Of a stretch of DNA of 64,000 nt, positions 25,996 through 35,194 are shown piece by piece. The DNA is from Hymenobacter sp. UV11 (GTDB lineage Bacteria; Bacteroidota; Bacteroidia; Cytophagales; Hymenobacteraceae): positions 34,881 through 98,880 of the forward strand of contig NZ_SRII01000015.1 of assembly GCF_004684095.1 (NCBI RefSeq), read 5' to 3'. The number at the start of each line of letters is the position of its first letter. Within the stretch, counting starts at the first letter, position 1. The position numbers and the translations under genes are program-made. The notes beneath the pieces are model-generated. The model was not told the origin of the DNA. It saw nothing but the letters and a program-made list of their open reading frames with translations, and did no database searches.

Positions 25996-27825
25996 CTAAG
26001 ACAATTGCTTAATTCTGTTGCCAATGGTAACGGAGAATTCCTCATCCTCCGCTTGCTTCGGAGAAAGCGGAAGTTTTTTATGCAGGTTGTCCAGCGCATT
26101 TTGCATGTGTTGTTCCCAGCCGTCTAGCTCCGCCTGCAGGGTGTGCTCGGTGTGCTCGACCAACAAGTCGATGGTGGCTGGCAAAACCTGCTGCGCTGGA
26201 GGCAGAGCATACCACCACGCCCGGATGTTGGATAGGTCGGTGGCCGCTTGGTTGTACTTAGTGAGGTTGTGTTCCGTTTGGCGGTATCCCAGATAGCTGC
26301 CTATCGCGGCCACCAGGGCAGTGCTCAAGGCAATCCACAACTGCTGGCCCACGGCTGCCAAGTAGGTTCCCACCCCGCCCACAATATAGGTTAACCAAGA
26401 CAAAACGTTTAGTTGAGACTCCATGCGCACCGCTTTGCGGCGGAAATACGCCAGTTGGTTGTCTAGCCGCACTTCTACGTACTGGCCGGGGGACAGAAAT
26501 CCCAGCCCATTATCACGCGGCTCTGCCGCTCCGAGTTGAGGCGCCGCTCCCCATCGTTTGTCTCGGGTCGCCAAGGACGAGGTATTTGCTTCGGTGCGCA
26601 TCGTGCGCCGCGTTATTTCTTCGATCCGCAAGGCTAACTGCTGCTCCGCATCCTCCTGATAACCCTTAGATCGGGTGCGGTACCGGTAAATTTCGCGCTT
26701 GATGGCTTCGGCTCCGGCGCGCAGCAGCAGCCACTTTGAGCCCTGCTTAAGCCTACCCGTGGCAGTGACGAGCACTGTAAGCGCAATGGGCAGTAGGATG
26801 AGGGCGTGGTGGAGCAGCCACCACCCCGTTTGGTTGGCTTCGAGCAAAGCTGAAGCGTCCAGCAAGGTTGTTTTTCCCGGCTCCTTGGGGGCGTAGAGTT
26901 GCTGGCCAATGGCCAAAGCCGTGCCCAATAGCCCCAGCAGAATAACGGCTTGCTGCTGATGATTAAATTTTTGTTGCTGCACTATGGCATTAGTGTCGTA
27001 ATCGACGAAGGTTTCCCAGGCTTGCAGCAAGACTTGCTCCCCTCCTAACTCGCGAATCAAAAGTCTTTTCAGCCCTTGCACCGAGCCGCCCAGGGGGTAG
27101 ATACTCAGTATTCCATCGGCTAATATTTCGGCCAGTTTGGCATCGTCCGTCGCGATATCGCGGTTTGGCCAAGCCGCGGCTAAAATGTCGGCCAGTCCAC
27201 CGCTGCCCTCAAGCACGATAATGAGGTGGTGCTGCCGCACGGCTTCCACAATTTCATTGAGCGCGATGGCCCCGCCTCCTACCAGAAAAACGACGGTCGG
27301 CACGTTGCCTCTCTTAGCCGCCGCCCTGGGATTAGCCGGCGGCGAACCAGATCCTTCTCTGGCTGCCAATGTAGCCACTAGCTGGTACATTGTCTTCGTC
27401 TCACTGCCCCATTCGGCGCCGTCTACTAACACAAAGTGAGAATGGTTAGGCTCTAAAACCACCCCGGTGACTGGGCCACCAGGGTAGGTAACTAGCCCGG
27501 CTGGCGCAACGCCCAATAAAGTAGAGCGAAATCCCTGGCTGGCCACGCTTTCGCCCATAAGAGCCATTACGCCCGCATGGGTCCCGCCGTCTATAATAAT
27601 TGCTCCTGCCTCAGCCGCCGCACTAGCAAGGGCCTTTTTGAATATCAGAGTAAGGTTGGAAATAAGGGCATTGTCTAAGTTTTTTGCCCCCCCGGCCAGC
27701 ACCAGAATCGATTTGTAAGGGGTAATACCTAATGTACTTATAATATTTTCAACCGACTCGTGGGCCAAAGGAAAAACTGCGACAGCAGGCGTCCTTGCTA
27801 GAGTTGCAATAACTAAGACTTCCAT
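25996..27825 (-). CDS. SLOG (TRPM-like) - SLATT - SLATT membrane protein
   Basis: 609 residues. Residues 1-260 are a prokaryotic TRPM-type SLOG (LSDAT) domain: ILVLAGGAKNLDNALISN, AGAIIIDGGTHAGVMALMGE, LLGVAPAGLVTYPGGP, and LVDGAEWGSETKTMYQ, with a second half FLVGGGAIALNEIVEAVRQH and IIVLEGSGGLADILA. Then come two 2-TM SLATT-like units: one at about 285-395 (VILLGLLGTALAIGQQL, LILLPIALTVLVTATGRL, then the DUF4231-like AEAIKREIYRYRT) and one at about 445-590 (LSWLTYIVGGVGTYLAAVGQ, ALVAAIGSYLGYRQTEH). SLOG domains bind nucleotide-derived ligands and SLATT units are predicted pore-forming effectors in conflict systems. Predicted: a single-chain sensor-effector in the inner membrane causing death or dormancy on phage infection. 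Confidence 0.82.
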   Translation of the reverse strand: MEVLVIATLARTPAVAVFPLAHESVENIISTLGITPYKSILVLAGGAKNLDNALISNLTLIFKKALASAAAEAGAIIIDGGTHAGVMALMGESVASQGFRSTLLGVAPAGLVTYPGGPVTGVVLEPNHSHFVLVDGAEWGSETKTMYQLVATLAAREGSGSPPANPRAAAKRGNVPTVVFLVGGGAIALNEIVEAVRQHHLIIVLEGSGGLADILAAAWPNRDIATDDAKLAEILADGILSIYPLGGSVQGLKRLLIRELGGEQVLLQAWETFVDYDTNAIVQQQKFNHQQQAVILLGLLGTALAIGQQLYAPKEPGKTTLLDASALLEANQTGWWLLHHALILLPIALTVLVTATGRLKQGSKWLLLRAGAEAIKREIYRYRTRSKGYQEDAEQQLALRIEEITRRTMRTEANTSSLATRDKRWGAAPQLGAAEPRDNGLGFLSPGQYVEVRLDNQLAYFRRKAVRMESQLNVLSWLTYIVGGVGTYLAAVGQQLWIALSTALVAAIGSYLGYRQTEHNLTKYNQAATDLSNIRAWWYALPPAQQVLPATIDLLVEHTEHTLQAELDGWEQHMQNALDNLHKKLPLSPKQAEDEEFSVTIGNRIKQLS

Positions 27826-28079
27826 GAATGAAATGAGTCAGGGAATACTTTTATTTTAAATATTCACGCCTTATATCTTACTAATGCCATAATACCACTT
27901 CATTGTAAGTAGTGACGCGGGGCGGTGTTTATTCAATTAAGATACTTATAACCAAAGAGATATTTTAATTCAACTAAATGTTAGCGATTAAATCCGAATT
28001 CGTCGATTTAAGTTACCTGCCGCCAAAGACGAAGGTACATGAATCTTGAGGTTTTTTATTGCAATAAAAAGAGGGGGGA

Positions 28080-28772
28080 TGGTCCAATAAAACCGGACAA
28101 TGAGCTAAGCTGAAATGTGTTTAAAAGCAAGAATTCAGGCCAAATTACTAGCAACATCAGCTTGGTAAGGCAGCTCAACGCCCGCAAGCGCGGCGACGTA
28201 GCCAAGTGCGCAGCGCGTAACGCCCAACCGCATACCCTTCGGCGCGCAATTCTGCCCGTAGGCGTGGGGTGCCATAGCGCTGAGTATGGCGCGAAAAGGT
28301 GGCGGTGGCCGCAGGCTGCTACGCAGGCATGGGTCGGCCTACCCGCCCCAGCCACTAGTAGTAGCCGGCAGGGCTGGCGTGTAGCACGCGGCAGAGTACC
28401 TGCACGGGCTCGGTAATCGCCACCTGCTCGATAAGCTTGTAACGGCTCATGATTGAGGCGGCTGCGCAAAGATGGTCACAACTTTTTTAGACTATCCCGC
28501 TTCTGCCCAACGCTCATCTCTTCGCGCTCCGCGCAGCTAGGCACGGTCTCGGCCAACGCTTGACGCTGCCAGGGACCAAGCAGGGCAGGCGACAGGCCCT
28601 CAGTACGGACCACGCGTCCGCTTGCCGGACCCAGGTGGTCATCTGGCGCATGCACTCGGCTTTAAAGACAGGCGTATATTTCTTGCGGGTCAGCGGCGGG
28701 GCGCTTGAAAGAAGTTTGTCGGGCGTGGGCAGTGGAAGACAAGACTTGCTACTGTCTGTTTTTACTGGACCA
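28080..28772 (-). mobile_element. Decayed IS3-family insertion sequence
   Basis: Ends are inverted repeats: TGGTCCAATAAAACCGGACA at 28080 and, read on the minus strand from 28772, TGGTCCAGTAAAAACAGACA. On the minus strand an OrfA remnant reads RKYTPVFKAECMRQM and an OrfB start at 28450 reads MSRYKLIEQVAITEPVQVLC followed by an in-frame stop; a later stretch RYGTPRLRAELRAEGYAVG is the OrfB HTH_21 region. The DDE catalytic part is missing and the element is about half of normal IS3 length, so an internal deletion removed it. No target duplication is seen. This accounts for most of the 1.07-kb gap between the SLOG-SLATT gene and tssH; the rest is AT-rich without features. Confidence 0.75.
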
Positions 28773-28898
28773 CCTCATTAGCACTGAATTAAGCTATTAG
28801 GGGTATGCAGCAGGTTAGCGCGATGCCCAACTGAAGCACACTTAGCCGCTCGCTAGTAATTATTTACGTCATGCAGCTAGCTGCGAGTTCTGCCAGCA

Positions 28899-31397
28899 TT
28901 AATTACTCTCCTTTTCCGTAGTAATACTCCAGGTTACACTATCGGGAAACTTCCAATCGACGCCTAATACATCGCCGGCCGTCAGCTCCCCGGCGATAAT
29001 CATCTTCGAGATGGGTCGACGCAGGCGATTGCGAATTACCCCCGCCAGTGGTCGCGCGCCGTACTGCGGAGAGTAGCCACTACGAGCCAGCTGCTGCCGA
29101 ACTGCCGCGGTGGCATCCAGCCGGATACCTTGGTGGTGCAGACTCTCAATAAGCTGCTGCAGCTGGATGTCGAAGATGCGCTCTACATGCTGCGCGCTAA
29201 TGGGACTGAAGGGCACTATCTCCGTAATGCGCGCCAGGAACTCCGGCCGAAACGTGTTACTCATCCGCTCGAGCAACTGCTGGGAATCTGGCGCTTGTCC
29301 CTGCCTGAACTTTTCGCTAATCCACTCGCTACCCAGGTTAGACGTAAAAATGAGTAGCGCATTAGTAAAGTCACCCTCCTTGCCTAGTTTATCGTGCAAG
29401 CGTCCTTCATCCATAATTTGAAGAAATACATCGAAGATGGAAGTATGCGCTTTCTCAATCTCGTCGAAGAGCACTACGGCGTAAGGCTGCTGGCGAATAC
29501 GGTTGACAAGCAGCCCTCCCTCCTCGTAGCCTACGTAGCCCGGCGGCGCCCCGTAAAGCAGCGCCGCCGCATGTTCCTCTTTAAACTCCGACATATCGAA
29601 GCGAATCAGGGCTTGCTCGTCATTAAACAGAAAGTCAGCTAGTGACTTCGATAGCTCCGTTTTGCCCGTGCCAGTAGGCCCCAACAGGAAAAAAGTACCA
29701 ATTGGCTGGCCCGCTTTCTGTAGCCCGCTACGGGACTCCAGGATGGCATCAGAAAGCGCTTTTAGGGCATGATCCTGGCCCACTACGCGTTGGCGGAGGT
29801 GGTCTTCCATAGCGAGTAGCTTCTCTTTTTCGCGCTCCTGTACCCGGCCCATGGGAATGCCGGTTTTATAGGCAACTACGGCTGCTAAATCCGTGCGCGT
29901 GACATGCTTCTGGCGCAACGTGGCCAGTTCATGCAAAAAATTAAGCTTTTCACTCAGATAAGCTAAGAAGTTTTCCGGGGTGGTCAACTCATCGGCATCC
30001 ACCATGGACTGCCACTGCCCCATCAGCACGGGACTGGTCTGCTGTTGCAGCTGTTGGTCCAGCCAGCGGTACTCCTGCAGTCGCTCGGCTGGGGTTAGCT
30101 CAGCCATCACGCACTCGTCTAGGGTCGTGCGGAAAGACACGATGTCGGCACTGGCAATCTCGGTCACGGTTCGAATGGCGGCCATGGTGCGGTCCAGCAA
30201 GTCGAGCGCGGCATCGGGCAGGCGACGGTCCTTGATGTAGCGCTTGGCTAAGCGCACGCACTCTGGTACCACGTCCTCCGCTACGGTGAGTTGATGGTGG
30301 TTTTCGTACGCGGGCACCAAGCCGTGCAGCATCCGCTCGGCAACACTGACGGTGGGCTCCTCTACGTTGAGCAGCTCAAAGCGGCGGCTTAAGGCCTGGT
30401 CGGGCTCAATAAATCTGCGATACTCATCGCGGGTAGTGGCCCCGAGCAGGATGAGTTCGCCGCGGGCTAGCTCTGGCTTGAGCAAGTTGGCCGCGCCATT
30501 ACCGGCCGCGCCCTTGGGGTCAAATAAGACGTGGATTTCGTCGATAAATAGAATGCACCGCTCCAACTGCTTGCTTTCCTTGAGCACATTTTTGAGTCGC
30601 TCTTCGACCTCGCCCTTGTACGAGGCACCCGCCAGCAGCGCTCCGGGGTCTAGCTCAAGTAACACGGCTCCTTTCAGCCAGTAAGGAACTGGCCCGGTGA
30701 CCAGCTGCTGGGCTAAGCCGTCAATAAGCGCCGTTTTCCCTACTCCTGGCTCGCCAGTGAGCAGCACGTTGGGCTTGCTGCGCCGACCCAGGATTTCCAT
30801 AATTAAGCGCAGTTCCCGCTCGCGCCCGATAACGGGGTCGAATAGCCCCCGTCGCGCCTGGTCGGTTTTGTCGCGGCAATACGCGCGAAGGGCCCCACCC
30901 ATGGCTCCAACTGGCAACGAGGGGTCACTACTATGCGCCATGGGTAGGTCGGCCGCAGCCAGTGGCTCCTTGATAAACTGGGCCAACAGGTCGCGCTCCT
31001 GCAAGGGCAGCGAGCGCAGCTGCTGGGGTGAAAAGCCCACATGGGGCTTGGTCAGCGCCGCTAGTACGCACACCAGATGGGCTTGATCGAGGCCCAGACG
31101 CTGCCGGATAGCGTCGGCCTCCTCCATCACGCGCACTAAGGCAGCATCGCCCACCATTTCAGCCGGAGGCGGCGCAACGCGGGGCATATCTTCCAGCCGC
31201 ACGTCAGCCCAGTCGCGCAAGTAAGCTACATCTTTATGCAGGGTGGCAAGGAAGGCAGCCCCGGGGGAGTTAGGCTGCAGCAGGGCGCGGAGTAGATGCG
31301 CGGCCGAGTAGCGCTCATGGCTTTGCTCCCGAGCCAACGCCCGGGCCACGCGCAGGGCATCCTCAATGCTATCAGGAAGCGGAATGGACGGGGACAT
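28899..31397 (-). CDS. tssH: T6SS sheath-disassembly ATPase TssH (ClpV)
   Basis: AAA+ unfoldase that recycles contracted TssBC sheaths. 832 residues: an N-terminal Clp repeat domain (1-150), D1 with Walker A LLTGEPGVGKTALIDG and Walker B ILFIDEIHVLF, a short middle domain, and D2 with Walker A FLLGPTGTGKTELSKSL and Walker B VVLFDEIEKAH, then GYVGYEEGGLL. The length matches ClpV/ClpB-type proteins. It is the last gene of the right-to-left T6SS run, 48 bases after tssR. Context (tssBC, tssK, tssF in the same locus) decides TssH over a general ClpB chaperone. Confidence 0.93.
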   Translation of the reverse strand: MSPSIPLPDSIEDALRVARALAREQSHERYSAAHLLRALLQPNSPGAAFLATLHKDVAYLRDWADVRLEDMPRVAPPPAEMVGDAALVRVMEEADAIRQRLGLDQAHLVCVLAALTKPHVGFSPQQLRSLPLQERDLLAQFIKEPLAAADLPMAHSSDPSLPVGAMGGALRAYCRDKTDQARRGLFDPVIGRERELRLIMEILGRRSKPNVLLTGEPGVGKTALIDGLAQQLVTGPVPYWLKGAVLLELDPGALLAGASYKGEVEERLKNVLKESKQLERCILFIDEIHVLFDPKGAAGNGAANLLKPELARGELILLGATTRDEYRRFIEPDQALSRRFELLNVEEPTVSVAERMLHGLVPAYENHHQLTVAEDVVPECVRLAKRYIKDRRLPDAALDLLDRTMAAIRTVTEIASADIVSFRTTLDECVMAELTPAERLQEYRWLDQQLQQQTSPVLMGQWQSMVDADELTTPENFLAYLSEKLNFLHELATLRQKHVTRTDLAAVVAYKTGIPMGRVQEREKEKLLAMEDHLRQRVVGQDHALKALSDAILESRSGLQKAGQPIGTFFLLGPTGTGKTELSKSLADFLFNDEQALIRFDMSEFKEEHAAALLYGAPPGYVGYEEGGLLVNRIRQQPYAVVLFDEIEKAHTSIFDVFLQIMDEGRLHDKLGKEGDFTNALLIFTSNLGSEWISEKFRQGQAPDSQQLLERMSNTFRPEFLARITEIVPFSPISAQHVERIFDIQLQQLIESLHHQGIRLDATAAVRQQLARSGYSPQYGARPLAGVIRNRLRRPISKMIIAGELTAGDVLGVDWKFPDSVTWSITTEKESN

Positions 31398-31445
31398 CGG
31401 ATTTAGGAGAAAGACTCAGAAATAAGAAAAGAAGGAAAAGCGCTG

Positions 31446-33755
31446 CTACTGAAACAAGTCCTCCCGAAGCCAATAGTACGTTTGGCCATTGGAGGTAAAG
31501 CGCTGACTAGGAATTGTGGGCACTAGATAGTAGGCAGCCCGCTGCGCGCGTAAGACGGCCAACAGCTGCTGCCACGTGTCAGCGGACAAGCTAGTCGGAG
31601 AGCGCAAGGTTTTCAGGGATAACTGGCGCAGTAAAGGATGCTTTACCGGTAGCCCAACGATCGCACTCACTACCTGAGCCAGCGAGGAGGTATCAGCTAA
31701 CGCGCGGCCCCTCGTATCTTTTAATTGCTTGAAAAAGCTCGCCAGTCGCTGCCGATCGACCGGTTTTGTAGGCTCCACGTCGTCAGCGGCTAATTTATCC
31801 AGCCATTGTCCAATGACGGCATGGGTGTCGGGCGTGACGCAACGGACCTGCCTAAAAGCCGCCAAGCTATCCAGTGGACGTGTATAAACAGACGAATAGA
31901 ATGGGTACTGGCGCAAGGCTACCAGCGCCGGCGTGGGGCCCCTTGCCGCCTGTTCGCCCTGGGCCGTGAGCACTTGACTTACCCGTGCGTGAAATTGACC
32001 ACCCAGCGGGAGCATTGCCAGAAAAGCATGGTCGATAGCATCTTGCGTTTGCTGCACATCCGCGCGCATCTGAGCCAGTAAGCTATCAGTAGCTGATTGA
32101 AGCAGGCTAAAAGGCAAGTATTGATTCTTGGCCGGAAATAACACCCAGCCAGGTACCATGCTTTGCTTGGGAAAGGCTAGCTGATACACATTGTAGGGCA
32201 CAGGCCCGGGACCTAGCAAAACGGGCGGCCCCACAACCAGGGACTCGGGACTAACCAGCCGGGACTGCTTCGTAACGCTACCCGCCTCAGCCGACTGGCT
32301 TAACAGTACTTGGGACTGAAGGACAAAATTGTTGGCGACCAGATCTAAGGGCGCTTTGGCCTGAACCTGAAAAGAGAGAAAGCGAGCGCCCGTAGCCTGC
32401 AGCAGGCTGTTGGATATACCTGCTGCCAAGTCCCTGTCGGAAGTATCCCCATTAATACCGACTATTATGACCACGTTATTTTCCCCCTCGTGACCGCAGA
32501 ATATAGTCAACGCCTGCGCAATAGCTTGCCTTAAGGAGCGGCCGGTAGCCGCCTGGCGTGATTGATGCTGAATAACTTGATTGATAAGCAGCCTCGGCTG
32601 AGTAGTCAGCGGTAAGCTATCTTGGGTGGAGCGGGCCTGGTGGTAGAAGACTGCCCCTAGGCGCAGTGGGTCAAACTCGGGGGTTATGTGCCACCGGCTG
32701 GCAGTAGTCTGCATGGTATTGACTAATTCCCCCCAGAACGGTCTCATTTCCGCCCCCCCCTCTATTACATACACTAGGTTGAACCGGCGGGCTTGCTGGC
32801 GGTAGGCAGTAGCTTGCGCCACCGTGAGTAGCCCCCCGTTTACTGTTCGCACCGAATTTTTTTCGGATAGCAGCTCCGTTAACACCCCCAAGTGCCACCC
32901 CGCAGAGTTACCTACCCGTTGCTCGCCGCTAAGGATAGGCAACCTTGGTAGCGTGCTGCTCCAGGCAACGGTGGAGAAGGCCCGCAGCCGTTCCAAGGAA
33001 TTTGCCTGCTTTGCCAGCACCTGCTGCGCAGGGCCATAAAGCGGCGGGGAGTCGAAGCCAGCGGCCTGCTCTTTCTGCTCCAGAAATTGTCCCTGGCCAA
33101 GAGACTGCACCGCCACCAGGGGTGCCCAGCCCAGTAAGTGGTGCTGAGCGCTATCGGCAGGAAACCAGTCGGCTCTTCCCAGCAGTACCGACTGGCCGGA
33201 ATCGGAGCGTTTATAGATGTAGACCAAGTCGTAGAGCTTCACCTTGGCCGTCGTAGCGCCCGTAAAGTCGGGGCTAGCGGCTAGCTTTAGGCTGTCATGC
33301 CGGAGCATCTGCGCGGAGTCGCGGAGCATGCTCCAGTTAGCTAGCGCCGCGCAATAGAGAGTAGGGGCTACCCGATTATCCAGCAGGAGCCGACTTTTGG
33401 GGACCCAGCCGTAGTACACGGCGGCTTTGCGATTTTTTAGCAGCCGGCGTGCGTAAAACGGGCCCGGGCCTAGGGTGGGGTCGTAGCGTATCAGCTCGAG
33501 AAATCCTTGCCGCTCAGCCAGGACGTAAAATGCCTCCCGAAAGCGCATCTGCTTGAAGCGCTCGTCCAGCCCAGGCCGCTGGTAGGTAGGATTATTGGCG
33601 CGGTCAGAATACACAATCCACGGCGTGTGGCCGTTCTGGGCCCTGCCTGCGGGTTGGGATTGGATGGTGGCAAATAAGGGCAGTTGGGCCCTGGCAGCAC
33701 ACGCCATGCCCACTAGAAGCCACACGAGCAAGCAAGTTCGCTCCGCTATCCTCAT
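31446..33755 (-). CDS. tssR: T6SS subtype iii membrane-complex protein TssR
   Basis: About 769 residues from ATG 33755 (MRIAERTCLLVWLLVGMACA signal peptide); upstream codons in frame belong to the preceding gene. The N-terminal part contains an SH3-like stretch (AVYYGWVPKSRLLL). The middle (about 295-470) reads as a von Willebrand A-like fold: NLVYVIEGGAEMRPFW, SLRQAIAQALTIF, and NVVIIVGINGDTSDRD, with the usual DxSxS metal site replaced by EGGAE. TssR is a periplasmic part of the Bacteroidota-specific TssNQOPR complex that replaces TssJLM. Its start overlaps the stop of the PKD-protein gene by four bases. Confidence 0.82.
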   Translation of the reverse strand: MRIAERTCLLVWLLVGMACAARAQLPLFATIQSQPAGRAQNGHTPWIVYSDRANNPTYQRPGLDERFKQMRFREAFYVLAERQGFLELIRYDPTLGPGPFYARRLLKNRKAAVYYGWVPKSRLLLDNRVAPTLYCAALANWSMLRDSAQMLRHDSLKLAASPDFTGATTAKVKLYDLVYIYKRSDSGQSVLLGRADWFPADSAQHHLLGWAPLVAVQSLGQGQFLEQKEQAAGFDSPPLYGPAQQVLAKQANSLERLRAFSTVAWSSTLPRLPILSGEQRVGNSAGWHLGVLTELLSEKNSVRTVNGGLLTVAQATAYRQQARRFNLVYVIEGGAEMRPFWGELVNTMQTTASRWHITPEFDPLRLGAVFYHQARSTQDSLPLTTQPRLLINQVIQHQSRQAATGRSLRQAIAQALTIFCGHEGENNVVIIVGINGDTSDRDLAAGISNSLLQATGARFLSFQVQAKAPLDLVANNFVLQSQVLLSQSAEAGSVTKQSRLVSPESLVVGPPVLLGPGPVPYNVYQLAFPKQSMVPGWVLFPAKNQYLPFSLLQSATDSLLAQMRADVQQTQDAIDHAFLAMLPLGGQFHARVSQVLTAQGEQAARGPTPALVALRQYPFYSSVYTRPLDSLAAFRQVRCVTPDTHAVIGQWLDKLAADDVEPTKPVDRQRLASFFKQLKDTRGRALADTSSLAQVVSAIVGLPVKHPLLRQLSLKTLRSPTSLSADTWQQLLAVLRAQRAAYYLVPTIPSQRFTSNGQTYYWLREDLFQ

Positions 33756-34678
33756 GGCGCCTGGTGCTGCACGACACTCAGCTTCGTTACCCTGCCAGTA
33801 TTCGGCTTGCGACTTACCGCAACGGAATCTATTTGCCAGCCCTTGACTAGGTGCAGGCCCATGCAATACGAATAAAAATCCCGCTGGGGCATCCCGTTGG
33901 CCAATACGGCTGACGGTGGCTGCTGGGCTAGGTACTTCGTGAGCAGGTAGCGATAGGGCGCATTGAAGGGGTAGCCATTGGCCAGGCGCTGCAGCTGACG
34001 CTGAAAATCACTGACTATCGACAGGGAGTCTGCGCGCGCGCGTGCCGTCGTTTGGCGCTGCGCGACCCAAATCGGTGCTTTTACTTGTATTTGCTGCGTG
34101 AGCGAATCCCAACGTAGTGGCTGGGATCCCTGCTGCATTACGTGTAAGGTAACTGTATATCTGCCCGGTACCTTATACGAAAAAATGGCCACTGGCTCAT
34201 TGCGTACAATGCGCGCGCCAGCAGTAGTATTGCCGGGGTCCCACCGAAATTGGACGGGCCGGCCGCCCGTTGTGCGGAAAACCACCTGCTCCTCTTGGTA
34301 GCAGGTATCTGGTCCAACTATTCGCAGGCTGGGAAGAGGAGGGTTTGACCGCACCTGCACTTGGAATGTGCGGGAGTAGTGTCGGCTATCTTTAGTAGTG
34401 GCCGTAAGGCGAACGAGGTATATTCCGGGGCTTGAGTAGGCATACTTACCCCGCGCAGCAGTTTCCCGGTGTTTGTTACCAAACTCCCACCGCCAGTTTA
34501 CTGCATCAGCCGTGCTGTCCACAAAGGCCACTGGCTCGCCCACTTTCACCCCCAGCGGGTAGAGACTAGCGGCAACGGTAGGCTGGGCAGCATAATAGCG
34601 CGGCAGGACAAGTAGCCCCGCCAAGACGCTAAACGTGGCGAATGCCAATAGCCATTTGCTGGAAATAAAGTCGAGCAT
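33752..34678 (-). CDS. tssP: T6SS subtype iii PKD-domain membrane protein, probable TssP
   Basis: 308 residues with an N-terminal membrane anchor (about 9-27, LLAFATFSVLAGLLVLP) and a periplasmic part holding two PKD-like Ig domains: one around residues 35-110 (VAFVDSTADAVNWRWEFGNK, SSPGIYLVRLTATT) and one around 118-200 (VQFRWDPGN, VPGRYTVTLHVM). A helical C-terminus follows. It sits between a TssO-like gene (one-base overlap) and tssR (four-base overlap), as in the conserved Bacteroidota membrane-complex cluster. The name TssP is assigned by position and PKD content; the precise letter is less certain than membership in the complex. Confidence 0.7.
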   Translation of the reverse strand: MLDFISSKWLLAFATFSVLAGLLVLPRYYAAQPTVAASLYPLGVKVGEPVAFVDSTADAVNWRWEFGNKHRETAARGKYAYSSPGIYLVRLTATTKDSRHYSRTFQVQVRSNPPLPSLRIVGPDTCYQEEQVVFRTTGGRPVQFRWDPGNTTAGARIVRNEPVAIFSYKVPGRYTVTLHVMQQGSQPLRWDSLTQQIQVKAPIWVAQRQTTARARADSLSIVSDFQRQLQRLANGYPFNAPYRYLLTKYLAQQPPSAVLANGMPQRDFYSYCMGLHLVKGWQIDSVAVSRKPNTGRVTKLSVVQHQAP

Positions 34679-35157
34679 TAGCGCCGTGGTAAGGGCTTTA
34701 TCAGCGGGCCTTTTGCACCGGAGAGCGGTGCATACACTTCCATGCCTTGCTTGAGCAACTCATTGCTTTTATTTCGCGCCTGCAAAATCTTTTTATCATC
34801 ATACAGCATTTGGTAGAACTTCGCCGCTAGGTCAAATACTCGAAATATCCGGATCCTGTTATCCGAGGTTTCTTTCCACATCATGCTGACCGCAGTAATT
34901 CGGTTGTGAATGTCCGTTTCTACAAAGTCGGCTTGCCTATCTGGTTTATAGGATTTAATAAGGCAATAGGCCGAATCCAACAAATGCAGGGAGTCGCGTT
35001 CGATTTTTAGCAGCGCCTGGCCTTGGCGAATATTCACTGCGTGAACGTTAGCTGGTTTAGCGGAACCAAAGAGTGGATACACGGCCCAAGCAGCTATGCC
35101 CGTTAAAAGAAGGCTAGCCGTCAGCAAATAGCCGAATAATGTCCGGTTTTTATTCAC
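34678..35157 (-). CDS. Second TssO-like T6SS membrane protein (TssO/TssQ position)
   Basis: 159 residues, GTG start. One N-terminal transmembrane segment (YLLTASLLLTGIAAWAVYPL) and a helical periplasmic domain with INRQGQ-like and QMLYDDKKILQARNKSNELL stretches. Overall plan is the same as the adjacent TssO (single anchor plus coiled region), so it may be a paralogue, or take the place of TssQ, for which no lipoprotein candidate is present. It is 37 bases downstream of tssO and overlaps the PKD gene by one base. Confidence 0.6.
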   Translation of the reverse strand: MNKNRTLFGYLLTASLLLTGIAAWAVYPLFGSAKPANVHAVNIRQGQALLKIERDSLHLLDSAYCLIKSYKPDRQADFVETDIHNRITAVSMMWKETSDNRIRIFRVFDLAAKFYQMLYDDKKILQARNKSNELLKQGMEVYAPLSGAKGPLIKPLPRR

Positions 35158-35194
35158 GTAAAAAATGCGGTTACTATTTTAGCTAGGCGGCTGC

